Shown: positions 1 through 9,009, counted from the first letter of the stretch. The stretch is 64,000 nt of DNA from Bin34 sp965219935 (GCA_965219935.1 CBDCOU010000003.1:1984001-2048000); one strand, 5' to 3'. The notes: generated by a model from the sequence alone, not told the origin. A program made the numbers and translations.

Positions 1-1
1 C

Positions 2-214
2 ACGGTCAATCTCAATGTGCGCTCGGGACCGGGCACCTCCCACAGCAAGGTGGGCTTCATCCCCGGTGGCTCCACCACCCGCTACGACATCCTGGGCAGG
101 AATGCCGCCACGGCCACCTGGTGGCAGATCTGGTTCAGCGATACCGTCACCGGCTGGGTCTACGCCACCTACGTCCAGACCCACGGCGACGTCAGCGACG
201 TACCCGTCCGCTGA
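2..214 (+). CDS. SH3b (bacterial SH3) domain protein, C-terminal fragment
   Basis: This is the 3' end of a gene that begins before the window; the frame is open from base 2 to a TGA at 212-214. The readable 70 residues form one bacterial SH3 (SH3_3-like) domain, with the hallmark VNLNVRSGPGTS start, a central WWQI strand and a closing GWVYATYV strand. Such domains usually bind cell-wall peptides or act as targeting modules on secreted hydrolases and sensor proteins. What lies upstream cannot be known. A strong terminator hairpin follows 19 bases after the stop, so this gene ends its transcription unit. The domain call is confident; the role of the full protein is unknown. Confidence 0.75.
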   Translation, partial: TVNLNVRSGPGTSHSKVGFIPGGSTTRYDILGRNAATATWWQIWFSDTVTGWVYATYVQTHGDVSDVPVR

Positions 215-232
215 ACCAAACCCGGACACAGA

Positions 233-260
233 CGGCGGGGGACAGAACTGTCCCCCGCCG
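233..260 (+). terminator. Strong stem-loop terminator after the SH3b gene
   Basis: Bases 233-245 and 248-260 are perfect 13-base inverted repeats (CGGCGGGGGACAG and its complement) around a 2-base centre, so the real loop will be about four bases. The following CATCCTTATCC is only modestly T-rich, so this is a terminator-like hairpin and not a textbook intrinsic terminator. Confidence 0.6.
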
Positions 261-537
261 CCATCCTTATCCTCAGTGTCTGCGAAACGCGCATCATTCC
301 CGGACACACCCGGAACCCGACGCATCCTTCCTTGAGGCAGCGGTTCCGGCATCATTGTCCGTGCTCCCAACCTGTATCCCGGCCTGTGTCACAGATGGAT
401 TGCAACTGCACGCGAGCCGATGACTGCCTTGGAAATCCGCCGCTGCATTCCGACCTGCTACCGGATGCGGGGGTCCATCTGGAACGAACAGTACCCGCCA
501 AGGCCTCTACGCGATTGTCCCGCGGGACCGTTTGGAT

Positions 538-566
538 TTGACCGAGGTCGTGCACGGGCCTATACT
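538..566 (+). promoter_or_regulatory. Sigma70-type promoter of the rpmH operon
   Basis: A -35 box TTGACC at 538-543 and a -10 box TATACT at 561-566 are separated by exactly 17 bases. They sit 70 bases before the rpmH ATG in an otherwise gene-free stretch (215-635), so they very probably drive rpmH-rnpA and perhaps the genes beyond. Confidence 0.65.
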
Positions 567-635
567 TCCGGTTTGTCTGTTCGGAAACAGTGACCGTGTC
601 GACGGTCCTTCCGCCCACTCCGCGACCCCTTCGCC

Positions 636-800
636 ATGCCCAAGAGAACCTGGCAACCCAAAGTACGCAAGCGCCTGCGCACACACGGCTTCCGCAAGCG
701 CATGATGTCGCCGGGAGGACGCAACATACTCAAGCGGCGACGCCTGCGCGGCCGCAAGCGGCTGGCTGTTCAGTTGACCCACCGCAAGTCCATTCATTAG
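636..800 (+). CDS. rpmH: 50S ribosomal protein L34
   Basis: This 54-residue, very basic protein begins MPKRTWQPKVRKRLR and continues with HGFRKRM and GGRNILKRRRLRGRKRL, the conserved core of L34. It binds 23S rRNA in the large subunit. It is a few residues longer than the usual 44-50, with a short C-terminal extension ending HRKSIH. The ATG at 636 was chosen because the family N-terminus starts exactly there. It is followed 35 bases later by rnpA, the near-universal bacterial pairing. Confidence 0.95.
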   Translation: MPKRTWQPKVRKRLRTHGFRKRMMSPGGRNILKRRRLRGRKRLAVQLTHRKSIH

Positions 801-835
801 CCGGTGCGCGCCCCTCTACGGGAGTTCGCACCCCC

Positions 836-1210
836 ATGAAACGCAAGTACAGCCTGCGGGACCAGCGCACCTTTGCCCGCGTCCGCAGGGCGGGACGCAG
901 CCGCCGCAACCGGCTGCTGGTCCTGTGTTGCCTGGCCAACCACCTGCCCCACAATCGGTTTGGCTTTGTGGTCAGCAAACGCGTGGGCAATGCCGTTGTG
1001 CGCAACCGCCTCAAGCGGCGGCTGCGAGCCATTTTCCGTCTCAACCTGAACCGGCTGCACGCCGGCTATGACATCGTGGTGATCTGCCGCGCCGAAGCCG
1101 CACGGGTCGGCTATTGGGATTTGGAACAGGCCGCGCTGCAGCTGGTTCGGCGCCTGCACCTGCAACTTGCCGACACCCCTGCGCCAAGTGCCACCGCGGA
1201 CAGCGGCTGA
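836..1210 (+). CDS. rnpA: Ribonuclease P protein component
   Basis: This 124-residue basic protein is the protein subunit of RNase P, which helps the RNA subunit trim the 5' leader of pre-tRNAs. The family signature RNRLKRRLR (the RNR motif) lies near residues 62-70, preceded by the strand FGFVVSKRVGNAVV. The frame is open far upstream, but that part overlaps rpmH in another frame; the ATG at 836 (MKRKYSLRDQRTFARV) matches the family start. Its neighbours rpmH and yidD support the call. Confidence 0.93.
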   Translation: MKRKYSLRDQRTFARVRRAGRSRRNRLLVLCCLANHLPHNRFGFVVSKRVGNAVVRNRLKRRLRAIFRLNLNRLHAGYDIVVICRAEAARVGYWDLEQAALQLVRRLHLQLADTPAPSATADSG

Positions 1211-1222
1211 CTCCCGACGGGC

Positions 1223-1432
1223 ATGGCCAGGTTCGCCATCTTCTCGGTTCGTTTATACCAACGCTTCGTGTCCCCACTGCTAGGGTCCACCTGCCGATTT
1301 TCCCCCACCTGCTCCCACTACATGATTGAAGCAATCCAACGCCACGGCCTGTGGCGCGGCGGCGGAATGGGACTGCGGCGTATCCTGCGGTGCCACCCCT
1401 TCAACAAGGGCGGCGAGGATCCGGTACCCTGA
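1223..1432 (+). CDS. yidD: Membrane protein insertion efficiency factor YidD
   Basis: A 69-residue protein with the invariant YidD core CRFSPTCSHYMIEAIQRHG and an N-terminal amphipathic segment. YidD helps the YidC insertase place proteins in the membrane. It sits 12 bases after rnpA and 20 bases before yidC, its standard position. The C-terminal RRILRCHPFNKGGEDPVP is also typical of the family. Confidence 0.93.
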   Translation: MARFAIFSVRLYQRFVSPLLGSTCRFSPTCSHYMIEAIQRHGLWRGGGMGLRRILRCHPFNKGGEDPVP

Positions 1433-1452
1433 TCGACACGGTTCCAAACTCC

Positions 1453-2487
1453 ATGAACAGAAAACACATTCCGCTGATCGCCCTGCTGGTGCTGGCCGCG
1501 TTCCTGGTTGCCGGCTGCGGCGTCGCCCGCGAGGGTGTGGACGTGCGCGTCGTGGAGCCGGACGGAATGTGGCAAACCGCGGTGGTCTGGCCCCTGGCGC
1601 GGGTGCTGATCAGCCTGTCGGACTGGCTCAAGGACAACCAGTCCGAGTACCCGTGGGGCTACGCCATCATCCTCTTCACGATCGGCATTCGGGTGGTGCT
1701 GCTGCCCTTGACCTACGTGCAGATCAAGGGCATGCAAAGCCAAAAGGACGTACAGCCCAAGCTGCAGGAACTCCAGAAGAAATACGGCAAGGATCGCGAC
1801 CGCCTGATGCGGGAACAGCGGCGGCTGTACGAGGAGGAAGGCATCAACCCCCTGAGCGGCTGCCTGCCCATCCTGCTGCTGGTCGTGCAAATGCCCATCC
1901 TGTTCGGCCTCTATTCGGCCCTGGTGGTCCTGGGACCGGAGCTCGACAATGCATCCTTCTTTTGGATCCCCGACCTGGGCTTCCCCGCATTCACGGGCGG
2001 CCTGGGCTGGATCACAACCGCCTTTTCGCAGGGCGACTACGTGCAGCTGCTGGCCTACATGTCGCTGCCGGCGTTCCTGGTGATCACCCAGTTCGTAATG
2101 ACCAAGATGACCAACCCGACCATGGGCGGGAGCACGAGCTCCCAGGCCGGAACCATGAAATCCATGGGTACAATCATGACGGTCATGTTCGGCTTTTTCT
2201 CACTGCAGGTGCCGGCCGGTCTTTCCCTGTACTGGGTCACCGGCAACATCATCCAGCTGGTCCAGCAATACGTCATGGCGAAGATGCAGACCAAGACGGA
2301 CGAACCATCCGTCAACACGGGTTCCGGGCAGGGCGCAGCCGCGGCACGTCCGGCCTCCGCCTCCGGCAACCACTCCCACCGGGAGGCCTATCCGCCCGTG
2401 GCCGAAGGGGCCGCTTCCACTCCCGCCGGCACCAACGGGAGCCCGGCACGTAAACGACGCAAGAAGCGCAGAAAGAAAAGGGGATAG
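1453..2487 (+). CDS. yidC: Membrane protein insertase YidC/Oxa1 family, lipoprotein type
   Basis: This 344-residue insertase places proteins into the cytoplasmic membrane, alone or with SecYEG. The N-terminus MNRKHIPLIALLVLAAF followed by LVAGC is a lipoprotein signal, so the mature protein would be lipid-anchored at Cys, as in Gram-positive YidC. The long periplasmic domain of Proteobacteria is missing. The 60KD_IMP core follows, with YPWGYAIILFTIGIRVVLLP, a charged cytoplasmic loop and NPLSGCLPILLLVVQMPILF. The tail ends in a Lys/Arg cluster typical of ribosome-binding YidC. The frame is open from 1351, but an earlier start would overlap yidD; the ATG at 1453 makes a sensible signal peptide. 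Confidence 0.93.
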   Translation: MNRKHIPLIALLVLAAFLVAGCGVAREGVDVRVVEPDGMWQTAVVWPLARVLISLSDWLKDNQSEYPWGYAIILFTIGIRVVLLPLTYVQIKGMQSQKDVQPKLQELQKKYGKDRDRLMREQRRLYEEEGINPLSGCLPILLLVVQMPILFGLYSALVVLGPELDNASFFWIPDLGFPAFTGGLGWITTAFSQGDYVQLLAYMSLPAFLVITQFVMTKMTNPTMGGSTSSQAGTMKSMGTIMTVMFGFFSLQVPAGLSLYWVTGNIIQLVQQYVMAKMQTKTDEPSVNTGSGQGAAAARPASASGNHSHREAYPPVAEGAASTPAGTNGSPARKRRKKRRKKRG

Positions 2488-2493
2488 ACAGCG

Positions 2494-3498
2494 ATGAGTG
2501 ACAGCGGAGAGTTCAGCGGGCGCACCATTGACGACGCCATCGCCGAGGGTCTGCACGTACTGGGCCTAACCCGCGCAGAAGCAGACATCGAGGTGTTGCA
2601 ACATCCGCGGCGCAAGTTCCTGGGTCGCGTCGAAGCGTTGGTCCGGATTAGCCGCCTGGACGACTTGGCCGCGGAACTGGACTTCGAGGACCAACAGGAA
2701 GTCGTCGGCCAGCCCGAACCCGCGGCGGACGAGGAATGGAACGACTGGGACACCGAGGACGAAGAGGAGGAACCGCCGCTGCGCGAACCGCAGGCGGCGC
2801 CCGTCGCGACAGAACCGGATGCCGGCACCCGATCCGACCGCCGCCCGCGGCGCAAACGCAATCGGCGCGGCAAGGGGCGACAACAGTCCCGGGAACACGG
2901 GACCCCGCGCGCATCCGGGAACGATCGCAACCGACAGACCCTGGACCCGGAAACCCGGAGTCGTCGCAACGCCCGCGAAATTGTGCGCACCGACGACTAC
3001 GACGAGTCCGTGCCGACACCGGCCGGACAGGAGGACAACGAGCGCATTGCCATCGAGACCCTCACCCGCATGCTTGAGTACATGGGGGTGGAGGATTTCC
3101 AGGTGAAACGAACCTGGACCGCCGATGCCCGCGAGAGCGCCGACCGGTTGACCCTGTTCGTCGAAGGCCAACACCTCGGACGGCTGATCGGCCGCCGCGG
3201 TGCCACGTTGCAAAGCATGCACTGGACCCTGGTATCCATGATGCGTCGGCTGGCGCGCGATTGTCCGAAACTGGACTTGGACATCGACAGCTACCAGCTC
3301 AAGCAGGATGCCGCGCTGCAGGAACGAGCCCTCAAAACCGCCGACGACGTCGTGCATCGGGGCCGGCCCTGGGAAATGGAACCGATGACCAAGCGCCAAC
3401 GCTGGGTCGTGCATGTGGCCCTCAAGGACCACCCGGAGGTCTACACCGAAAGCGAGGGCGTCGGGTCGGATCGCCGGGTTGTTATCCTGCTCAAGTAG
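2494..3498 (+). CDS. jag: Jag/KhpB-type RNA-binding protein (Jag_N-KH-R3H)
   Basis: A 334-residue RNA-binding protein. Residues 1-55 are the Jag_N domain (GRTIDDAIAEGLHVLGLT). Residues 75-170 form a charged, low-complexity linker, acidic and then Arg-rich, longer than usual. A KH domain around 180-260 carries GRLIGRRGATLQSM, and a C-terminal R3H domain has WVVHVALKDHPEVYTESEG. The family influences cell wall growth and division through RNA binding. It follows yidC by six bases, its classic location. Confidence 0.9.
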   Translation: MSDSGEFSGRTIDDAIAEGLHVLGLTRAEADIEVLQHPRRKFLGRVEALVRISRLDDLAAELDFEDQQEVVGQPEPAADEEWNDWDTEDEEEEPPLREPQAAPVATEPDAGTRSDRRPRRKRNRRGKGRQQSREHGTPRASGNDRNRQTLDPETRSRRNAREIVRTDDYDESVPTPAGQEDNERIAIETLTRMLEYMGVEDFQVKRTWTADARESADRLTLFVEGQHLGRLIGRRGATLQSMHWTLVSMMRRLARDCPKLDLDIDSYQLKQDAALQERALKTADDVVHRGRPWEMEPMTKRQRWVVHVALKDHPEVYTESEGVGSDRRVVILLK

Positions 3499-3530
3499 GC
3501 GCCAATCGGTCCCGCCGGACATTGCGTTCG

Positions 3531-4436
3531 ATGAGTCGGCCGGCCATGCCCCCGGACAGGCAGGTGCCGCCGCGCCTGTTGCTCGTGGGAAATGTCACCC
3601 GCGATCTCGACGAATCCGATCGTAGCCGTTTCATTCACGGCGGTTCCGTCACCTATGCCGCCCATACCAGCCACGCCCTGGGCGTGGCCGCGGAAGCCGT
3701 GACCAGGGTTGCACACGACGAGGACCTGTCGGACTTGACGGAACTGGCACACTGGACCGTGTTGCCGTCGCACACGACGACCACCTTCGTCAACCAATAC
3801 CGCGGCGAGGTGCGCACCCAGTTGTGTTTTGACCCGGCGGCACCGATTGGCGGCCGGGATTTGTCCCCCCGTCAACGCAGGGCCGAGGCCGTGTTTTTGT
3901 GCCCGATCATGCAGGAAATTGCCAGCGACTTGCCGGCTTCGTTTGCCGCCGGCACCCTGAAGGCCGGCGGAGCCCAGGGCTGGCTGCGCCACATCGCACC
4001 GGACGGCCGCGTCGAGGCCTGTGTCTGGCCCGAGGCGGACGACAGCCTCTCCCATCTCGACATTCTGATCCTTTCGCGCGAGGATCTGGACCATGATCTG
4101 TCGCGCCTTGATCCCCTGTTGGCCCGCGTGCCCGTCGTCCTCCTGTCCAACCACCGGCAAGGCAGCGATCTGTTCATCCGCCGCCACGGACGGGTTGTTC
4201 GCCGCCACGTGCCGCCGCGACCCGCCCGCGAGGTGGACCCGACCGGGGCCGGAGACATCTTCGCCACGGCCTTCCTAATCCGCTACGCGGAAACCGGCGC
4301 CTTGTGGTGTTCGGCGCGGTTTGCCAACGCCGCAGCGTCCATGGGGGTGGAAGGCGTGGGTACAAGTCGCATCCCGGACCGCCGGACCGTGCTGGCCTGG
4401 TTGGAGGCCAATCCCGCAACGGAACCCGAACAATGA
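3531..4436 (+). CDS. PfkB-family carbohydrate/nucleoside kinase
   Basis: This protein of about 301 residues carries the PfkB signature near its C-terminus: DPTGAGDIFATAF, in which the Asp of GAGD is the catalytic base, plus an N-terminal LLLVGNVTRDL strand. It should phosphorylate a sugar, nucleoside or related alcohol with ATP; the substrate cannot be told. Two in-frame starts are possible (3531 and 3546); both leave the fold intact. The stop overlaps the parA start as ATGA, so the two are probably translationally coupled, an unusual insertion of a kinase between jag and parA. Confidence 0.82.
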   Translation: MSRPAMPPDRQVPPRLLLVGNVTRDLDESDRSRFIHGGSVTYAAHTSHALGVAAEAVTRVAHDEDLSDLTELAHWTVLPSHTTTTFVNQYRGEVRTQLCFDPAAPIGGRDLSPRQRRAEAVFLCPIMQEIASDLPASFAAGTLKAGGAQGWLRHIAPDGRVEACVWPEADDSLSHLDILILSREDLDHDLSRLDPLLARVPVVLLSNHRQGSDLFIRRHGRVVRRHVPPRPAREVDPTGAGDIFATAFLIRYAETGALWCSARFANAAASMGVEGVGTSRIPDRRTVLAWLEANPATEPEQ

Positions 4437-5245
4437 TCAGGCATCGGGTGTGCATCACCAACCAAAAGGGCGGCGTCGGCAAAACCACCACGGCCGTCAA
4501 CCTCGGCAGTTTCCTGGCCCGGCAGAATCTCTCCGTGTTGCTGGTGGACAACGATCCCCAGAGCAACGCCACCAGCAGCCTGGGAACCTCGGCCAAGGAC
4601 GATGCCGGCGATCTCTACCAGGTCCTGACGGGCCGCACCGATGCCGTGTCGGCCTGCCGGCCCACAATGATCCCCAACCTGGACCTGTTGCCGTCCAACC
4701 CCAATCTGGCCGCCCTGGAGTTCGAACTCCGCCATGATGCCGACGCGGAACTGCGACTGGCACGGGAACTGGCCGATTGCCAGACGCGCTACAACTACAT
4801 CGTGATCGACAATCCCCCCAGTCTGGGACTGCTGGCCATCAGCGGCATGGTGGCCGCCGACCTGCTGGTCGTGCCGGTCCAATGCGAGTACCTGGCCCTG
4901 GAAGGGGTCGCGGCCATTCTCGACTCCGTGCGCAGGGTGCGTCAATCCCTCAATCCCGACTTGTCCCTGGCCGGGTTCCTGCTTACACTTTTTGATGCCC
5001 GAACCCGCCTGAGCCGCGAAGTGGTGGAGGAGATGCGCCGGCATTTCCCCGAGGACACATACGAAACCGTAATTCCCCGCGCCGTCCGCCTGGCCGAGGC
5101 GCCAAGCCACGGCCTGCCCGCGGTCCTCTACGATCCGGTCAGCAGCGGCACGCTGGCCTACCAGCTATGGGCAGCGGAGTTTCGGGCGCGCATTGAGCGT
5201 GGTGCCAACACTGCCAACCCGCCGCCAGCACCGGTGCACCCATGA
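4433..5245 (+). CDS. parA: Chromosome-partitioning ATPase ParA/Soj
   Basis: A 270-residue P-loop ATPase. The deviant Walker A motif QKGGVGKTTTAVNLG is at residues 10-24, Walker A' is LLVDNDPQSNATSSLG, and Walker B is around YIVIDNPPSLG. With ParB and parS sites it segregates replicated origins and may regulate DnaA. The ATG at 4433 overlaps the previous stop and gives the family N-terminus. The stop overlaps the parB start as ATGA, showing operon coupling. Confidence 0.93.
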   Translation: MIRHRVCITNQKGGVGKTTTAVNLGSFLARQNLSVLLVDNDPQSNATSSLGTSAKDDAGDLYQVLTGRTDAVSACRPTMIPNLDLLPSNPNLAALEFELRHDADAELRLARELADCQTRYNYIVIDNPPSLGLLAISGMVAADLLVVPVQCEYLALEGVAAILDSVRRVRQSLNPDLSLAGFLLTLFDARTRLSREVVEEMRRHFPEDTYETVIPRAVRLAEAPSHGLPAVLYDPVSSGTLAYQLWAAEFRARIERGANTANPPPAPVHP

Positions 5246-6171
5246 CCGAGAGCCAACGTTTCCGCAACACCGGGGCCGGCCTTGGCCGCGGCCTGGATGC
5301 CCTTTTCAACCGCTCGGGCGACCGTGACGACGCGGCCCCCGACGAAGTGTCCATTCAACTGGACGTACCGGTAGCCCGCATCCGCCCCAATCCCGAGCAG
5401 CCACGCGTCCGCTTCGACCAGGCGGAACTGAGTGTCCTGGCGAACTCCATCCGCACCCATGGCCTACTGCAACCCCTGGTGGTGCGCACGGACCCGGACC
5501 GCTGGGGCTGCTACCTGCTCATATCCGGCGAACGTCGGTGGCGGGCGCTGCAACAGGCGGGCCTGAAGACGGCCACGGTGTTGATTCGCACGGCCGACCG
5601 CGACGAAGGGATCTTGCTGGCCCTCATCGAAAACCTGCACCGGGAGGACCTGTCGCCCCTGGAACAGGCCGCCGGGTTCAAGCTGCTGGCCGACAAACAC
5701 GGGCTCTCCCATGCCGACATCGCCGAGCGCATCGGCTTCCACCGCACGCACGTGACCAACACCCTGCGGCTGCTGAACCTACCGCAGCCTGTGCGGGAAG
5801 CACTCGAGACAGGTGCGATTTCCGCCGGCCACGGCAGGGCGCTACTGATGGTGACCGATGCGGAAACGTGCATTCGCGCGCTCCAACAGGTAATGGACGA
5901 CGATCTCACCGTGCGCGAGACGGAAAACCTGTGCCGAGCCTTGACACAACCGGATGCACCGTCCGTTGAGGAACCCCAGGACGTTGAGCCCCAGCCAGAC
6001 AAGGAGGTCCTGGCGGAAGTTCGCCGCCTCGAGCGCGGGCTCCAGGAACGCTTCGGCACCCGGGTTGCCATCAAGCGCTCACCCACGGGCCGGGGCCGCC
6101 TCACCTTCAGCTTCTACAGCGATGCCGACCTCAACCACCTGCTGTCGCTGCTCGGCGGTGACGAATTCTGA
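5242..6171 (+). CDS. parB: Chromosome-partitioning protein ParB/Spo0J
   Basis: A 309-residue ParB. The N-terminus has the GLGRGLDALF motif that stimulates ParA. The CTPase/nuclease-like domain carries NPEQPR, GERRWRALQQAG (the GERR phosphate-binding motif) and IENLHREDLSPLEQA. A helix-turn-helix follows (LSHADIAERIGFHRTHVTNTLRLL), and a C-terminal dimerisation part closes the protein. It binds parS sites and loads SMC. It ends 13 bases from the stop of the convergent guaB-like gene. Confidence 0.93.
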   Translation: MTESQRFRNTGAGLGRGLDALFNRSGDRDDAAPDEVSIQLDVPVARIRPNPEQPRVRFDQAELSVLANSIRTHGLLQPLVVRTDPDRWGCYLLISGERRWRALQQAGLKTATVLIRTADRDEGILLALIENLHREDLSPLEQAAGFKLLADKHGLSHADIAERIGFHRTHVTNTLRLLNLPQPVREALETGAISAGHGRALLMVTDAETCIRALQQVMDDDLTVRETENLCRALTQPDAPSVEEPQDVEPQPDKEVLAEVRRLERGLQERFGTRVAIKRSPTGRGRLTFSFYSDADLNHLLSLLGGDEF

Positions 6172-6184
6172 CGACCCGACCGGG

Positions 6185-7246
6185 CTAGACGGCGTCGATA
6201 TGCGGTTCGCCTTCCCGCAGTCCGGCCGGCGATACCCGAATGAACGCCGCATTCTCCTGAAATTCGCGGATGTTTTCGGCATTGAGGTAGCTGAAGGAAC
6301 TCTTCACGCCGCCCATCAGGTTGCCGATGATTTTGCCCACCAGGCCCTTGTAGGGCACGGTGCTCTCAACACCCTCGGGCGAACGCATTTCGAAGTACTC
6401 CTCGTCCAGCTGCTCGCGCAGTCGTTCCGCCCTTTCCTCCACCGCTTCCCGGGACGCCATGCCGCGGATGCGCTTGACCAGACCGTGGCTGGACTGCTCC
6501 ACATCACCCGGACTTTCCTTGGTACCGGCCAACAGGCTGCCCAGCATCACGGTGTCGGCCCCGGTGGCCAGTGCCTTGGCAATATCGCCGGCGGTCCGAA
6601 TGCCGCCGTCGGCGATGATGGGTATATCGATGCCACTGTGGAAGACGTTGTGCAGGGCCGTCAGCTGGGGTACGCCGACACCCGTAACCTGACGGGTGAT
6701 GCAGACACCGCCGGGTCCAACCCCCACCTTGACGGCATCAGCGCCGGCATCGGCCAGGTCCAGGGCTCCCTCAGCCGTGGCCACGTTGCCGGCAATCAGA
6801 TCCACATCGGGAAAGCGATCCTTGCACTGCTGCACACCCGCAATGGCATGTTCCGAATGACCGTGCGCAATGTCGAGCACAATCACATCGGTGCCGGCCT
6901 GCACACAGGCCTCCGTGCGCGCCAGCATATCCCGATCGGTTCCGATCGCAGCGCCGACCAGCAGGTCCGGTCCGATATCCTTGACCCGGGCGATTTCATC
7001 GGCCTGATGTTTGGAGGTCATGAAGCGGTGGATGATGCCAATCCCTCCCATCTCCGCCATGGCGCGCGCCATGTCGCCTTCGCAGACCGTGTCCATGTTG
7101 GCGGCCACCACCGGCAACCCTATGTCCCGGTTCCGGGTCAAACGGGTGCTGAGATCCACGTCCAGCCGGGAGCGAATGCGCGACCGGCGCGGGATCAGCA
7201 GGACGTCGTCGTAGGTCAGGCCGAAGGGAATGAGCTCAAGGTTCAT
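6185..7246 (-). CDS. guaB: IMP dehydrogenase family protein lacking CBS domains
   Basis: A 353-residue (beta/alpha)8 enzyme of the IMPDH/GMP reductase family. It has the NAD-site strand VIVLDIAHGHS, then IAGNVATAEGA, and the catalytic loop GVGPGGVCITRQVTGVG with nucleophile Cys182. PEGVESTVPYKGLVGKIIG and FIRVSPAGLREGEPH resemble IMPDH more than GMP reductase. Normal bacterial IMPDH is near 490 residues with two CBS domains; here the barrel runs straight from IIHRFMTSKHQADEIARV to VGAAIGTDRD. It should oxidise IMP to XMP; a GMP reductase role is the alternative. Confidence 0.82.
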   Translation of the reverse strand: MNLELIPFGLTYDDVLLIPRRSRIRSRLDVDLSTRLTRNRDIGLPVVAANMDTVCEGDMARAMAEMGGIGIIHRFMTSKHQADEIARVKDIGPDLLVGAAIGTDRDMLARTEACVQAGTDVIVLDIAHGHSEHAIAGVQQCKDRFPDVDLIAGNVATAEGALDLADAGADAVKVGVGPGGVCITRQVTGVGVPQLTALHNVFHSGIDIPIIADGGIRTAGDIAKALATGADTVMLGSLLAGTKESPGDVEQSSHGLVKRIRGMASREAVEERAERLREQLDEEYFEMRSPEGVESTVPYKGLVGKIIGNLMGGVKSSFSYLNAENIREFQENAAFIRVSPAGLREGEPHIDAV

Positions 7247-7781
7247 GGTACGGCCCCGGTATCCGGAGCTCCTGTTGGATGCGAAAAGCGCAACCTGCCA
7301 TTATAAGGGAACCTGCCGAACAATTCCGGAGAATGCTGCTGTCGGGGGACAATCACAGGCGAATTCGGGCAGTGGCGCCTGCAGGCAGAATGGACAGTCT
7401 TTGTCTTGTCCGGAATTCCTACCATGACCACCCCCACTGCCACACCTGTGTCTCTGATGGTCCCAATGCCCCCCAGTGCCCTGCCATACCCCGTCGGCTG
7501 GAGCGTCTGGACCTGAAAGGCACCGTGGAATCGATCGCTGCCAGTTCAACCTGCCTGCGGACGTACGGGATTGCCAGCCATCATCTGCAGCAACCGGGGC
7601 GTTGGAAACGGCCCGCATCGCACCTTGGACACACAGTTTCTGAAGGACAAACTGCTGCCTGCACAGCCTTCCGACCCGAACATGGTGCAGGCGATTCAAC
7701 GGAATTTCAGGCCGGAAGTTGCCCTGCTCTTTGCCTACTTCAGCCTCGGGACAACATCAACGCAATGGAAGCCATGTCGTG
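7247..7781. other. Gene-free stretch between guaB-like gene and DUF3800 gene
   Basis: About 535 bases with no reading frame that resembles a protein family on either strand. Beyond the -10 box at 7310-7315, I see no convincing hairpin or repeat. The sequence may be decayed mobile DNA, given the neighbouring ISAs1 relic, but nothing in it proves that. Confidence 0.4.
7310..7315 (-). promoter_or_regulatory. Candidate -10 box of the guaB-like gene
   Basis: Read on the minus strand, 7310-7315 is a perfect TATAAT, 64 bases before the guaB-like start. No good -35 hexamer stands at the expected distance, so the promoter is only suggested. Confidence 0.4.
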
Positions 7782-8504
7782 TCAAGGAAACACCTTCAGC
7801 CCCCACCCCTGGATGTTGCCTCTGTGATCCCTGTCGAGTTTCCGTTCAATCTCAACCCATGCGCGATTGAACCGATCAGGATGCAACACGTGCCGACCAA
7901 CAGGAGTCGCGATGAGATCCGCGATTTGCAGGCCGGTGGAGTTGGTTTGTTTGTTCGCGAACTTGATGGCAAACATATTGGACAACTTGCCATTGACTCT
8001 ATCGAATGTCATCCTCAAAGTGCGATCTTCGACATTGCCCCTGCTTTCGACCACGATATGAACAATACCGGAAGTACTGGACTTTCCATGCAAAAACTTG
8101 GAAGCTCGTTCCATGCAGAATTCCAGTGCGAGATCATATGGATTGTTCGGATTCACATACTGTTCCACAAGTTTCCGTTTTTCAATTGCAGTAGCAATTA
8201 CTGTCATGTCACAGCCACCGATCAGGCTGGCCATCCGCCTCATGAACTCATCGCGTTTGGACTTGCTTTTCAAAAAGGTAAATGGCTTGACCTGCCTTTT
8301 GATGTCATGTCCATGCAGCACCACCATGTCATGCCCGAACGTTTCAAACTTAAATTGCTGGAAGCTGGGTACAATTTTATTGAAGTAGACAGTCTTTTTG
8401 AACAGACAAAACACCAAAACAAATATGGGATAGTCGGCATCTGAAGGCCCCAGGTAGTGATCGCCACTTTCATCGGCATAAATAATATATTCATTGAAAT
8501 TCAT
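7782..8504 (-). CDS. DUF3800 domain-containing protein
   Basis: This 240-residue protein starts MNFNEYIIYADESGDHYLG; the acidic DESGD near the N-terminus and the distal GLQIADLIATPVGRHVL are the two hallmarks of DUF3800, a family proposed to have an RNase H-like fold. Its function is unsettled; members are often found in mobile or defence-associated DNA. The gene is visibly poorer in G and C than its surroundings and is flanked by non-coding scraps and an IS relic, which suggests horizontal acquisition. The ATG at 8504 is the only sensible start. Confidence 0.8.
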   Translation of the reverse strand: MNFNEYIIYADESGDHYLGPSDADYPIFVLVFCLFKKTVYFNKIVPSFQQFKFETFGHDMVVLHGHDIKRQVKPFTFLKSKSKRDEFMRRMASLIGGCDMTVIATAIEKRKLVEQYVNPNNPYDLALEFCMERASKFLHGKSSTSGIVHIVVESRGNVEDRTLRMTFDRVNGKLSNMFAIKFANKQTNSTGLQIADLIATPVGRHVLHPDRFNRAWVEIERKLDRDHRGNIQGWGLKVFP

Positions 8505-9009
8505 TTCGGGTCCTATTAATCATCTATCTGCCGGCAGTGGAGCGTTTATGGCCGAGGCCGGAGGGAAAGTTTATGTGACATCCACAACTTTCTTGGGGAT
8601 TATACAGAATCCGAGAGCGGATACAGGAGCCGGCACCCGTGAGATGACGCATCCAGAATACCACTGCGATACAGTGTGGGCGCAAACCCCTCTGGCTGAA
8701 GAAGGCTGCGATATCGTTGGGTTGGACAGTTCTAGCAATCCAGCCGCATCGTCTACACCACGAGAAGAGCGTCTTCGGCCACCCGGGTTTCGTGATGTTG
8801 GGCGTTATCCACCATAGTAGAGTGTTCACACGACAGGACTGAGTCCAACAGAAAGCACAAGGCTCTGGTTACCCCAGAGCCTTGTGCCGACCGGGAACAT
8901 CCCCCAATCCAGTACAGGTATGGTAACACAGGTCCATGTGCTTTGCAGGGCGGAGTGTACAGGGCAATCGCATGCCAATGAGATGAGTGGCATCTGCGGG
9001 TAGGATGGG
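8505..9009. other. Gene-free stretch upstream of the ISAs1 relic
   Basis: About 500 bases without a recognisable gene. Short frames exist on both strands (for example minus 8524-8829), but none has a family-like composition. It separates the DUF3800 gene from the ISAs1 relic and is probably degraded accessory DNA; I see no intact terminal repeats. Confidence 0.4.

Noticed and set aside
590..835. 5' extension of rnpA
   Set aside because: It overlaps rpmH in a different frame and does not match the RnpA family.
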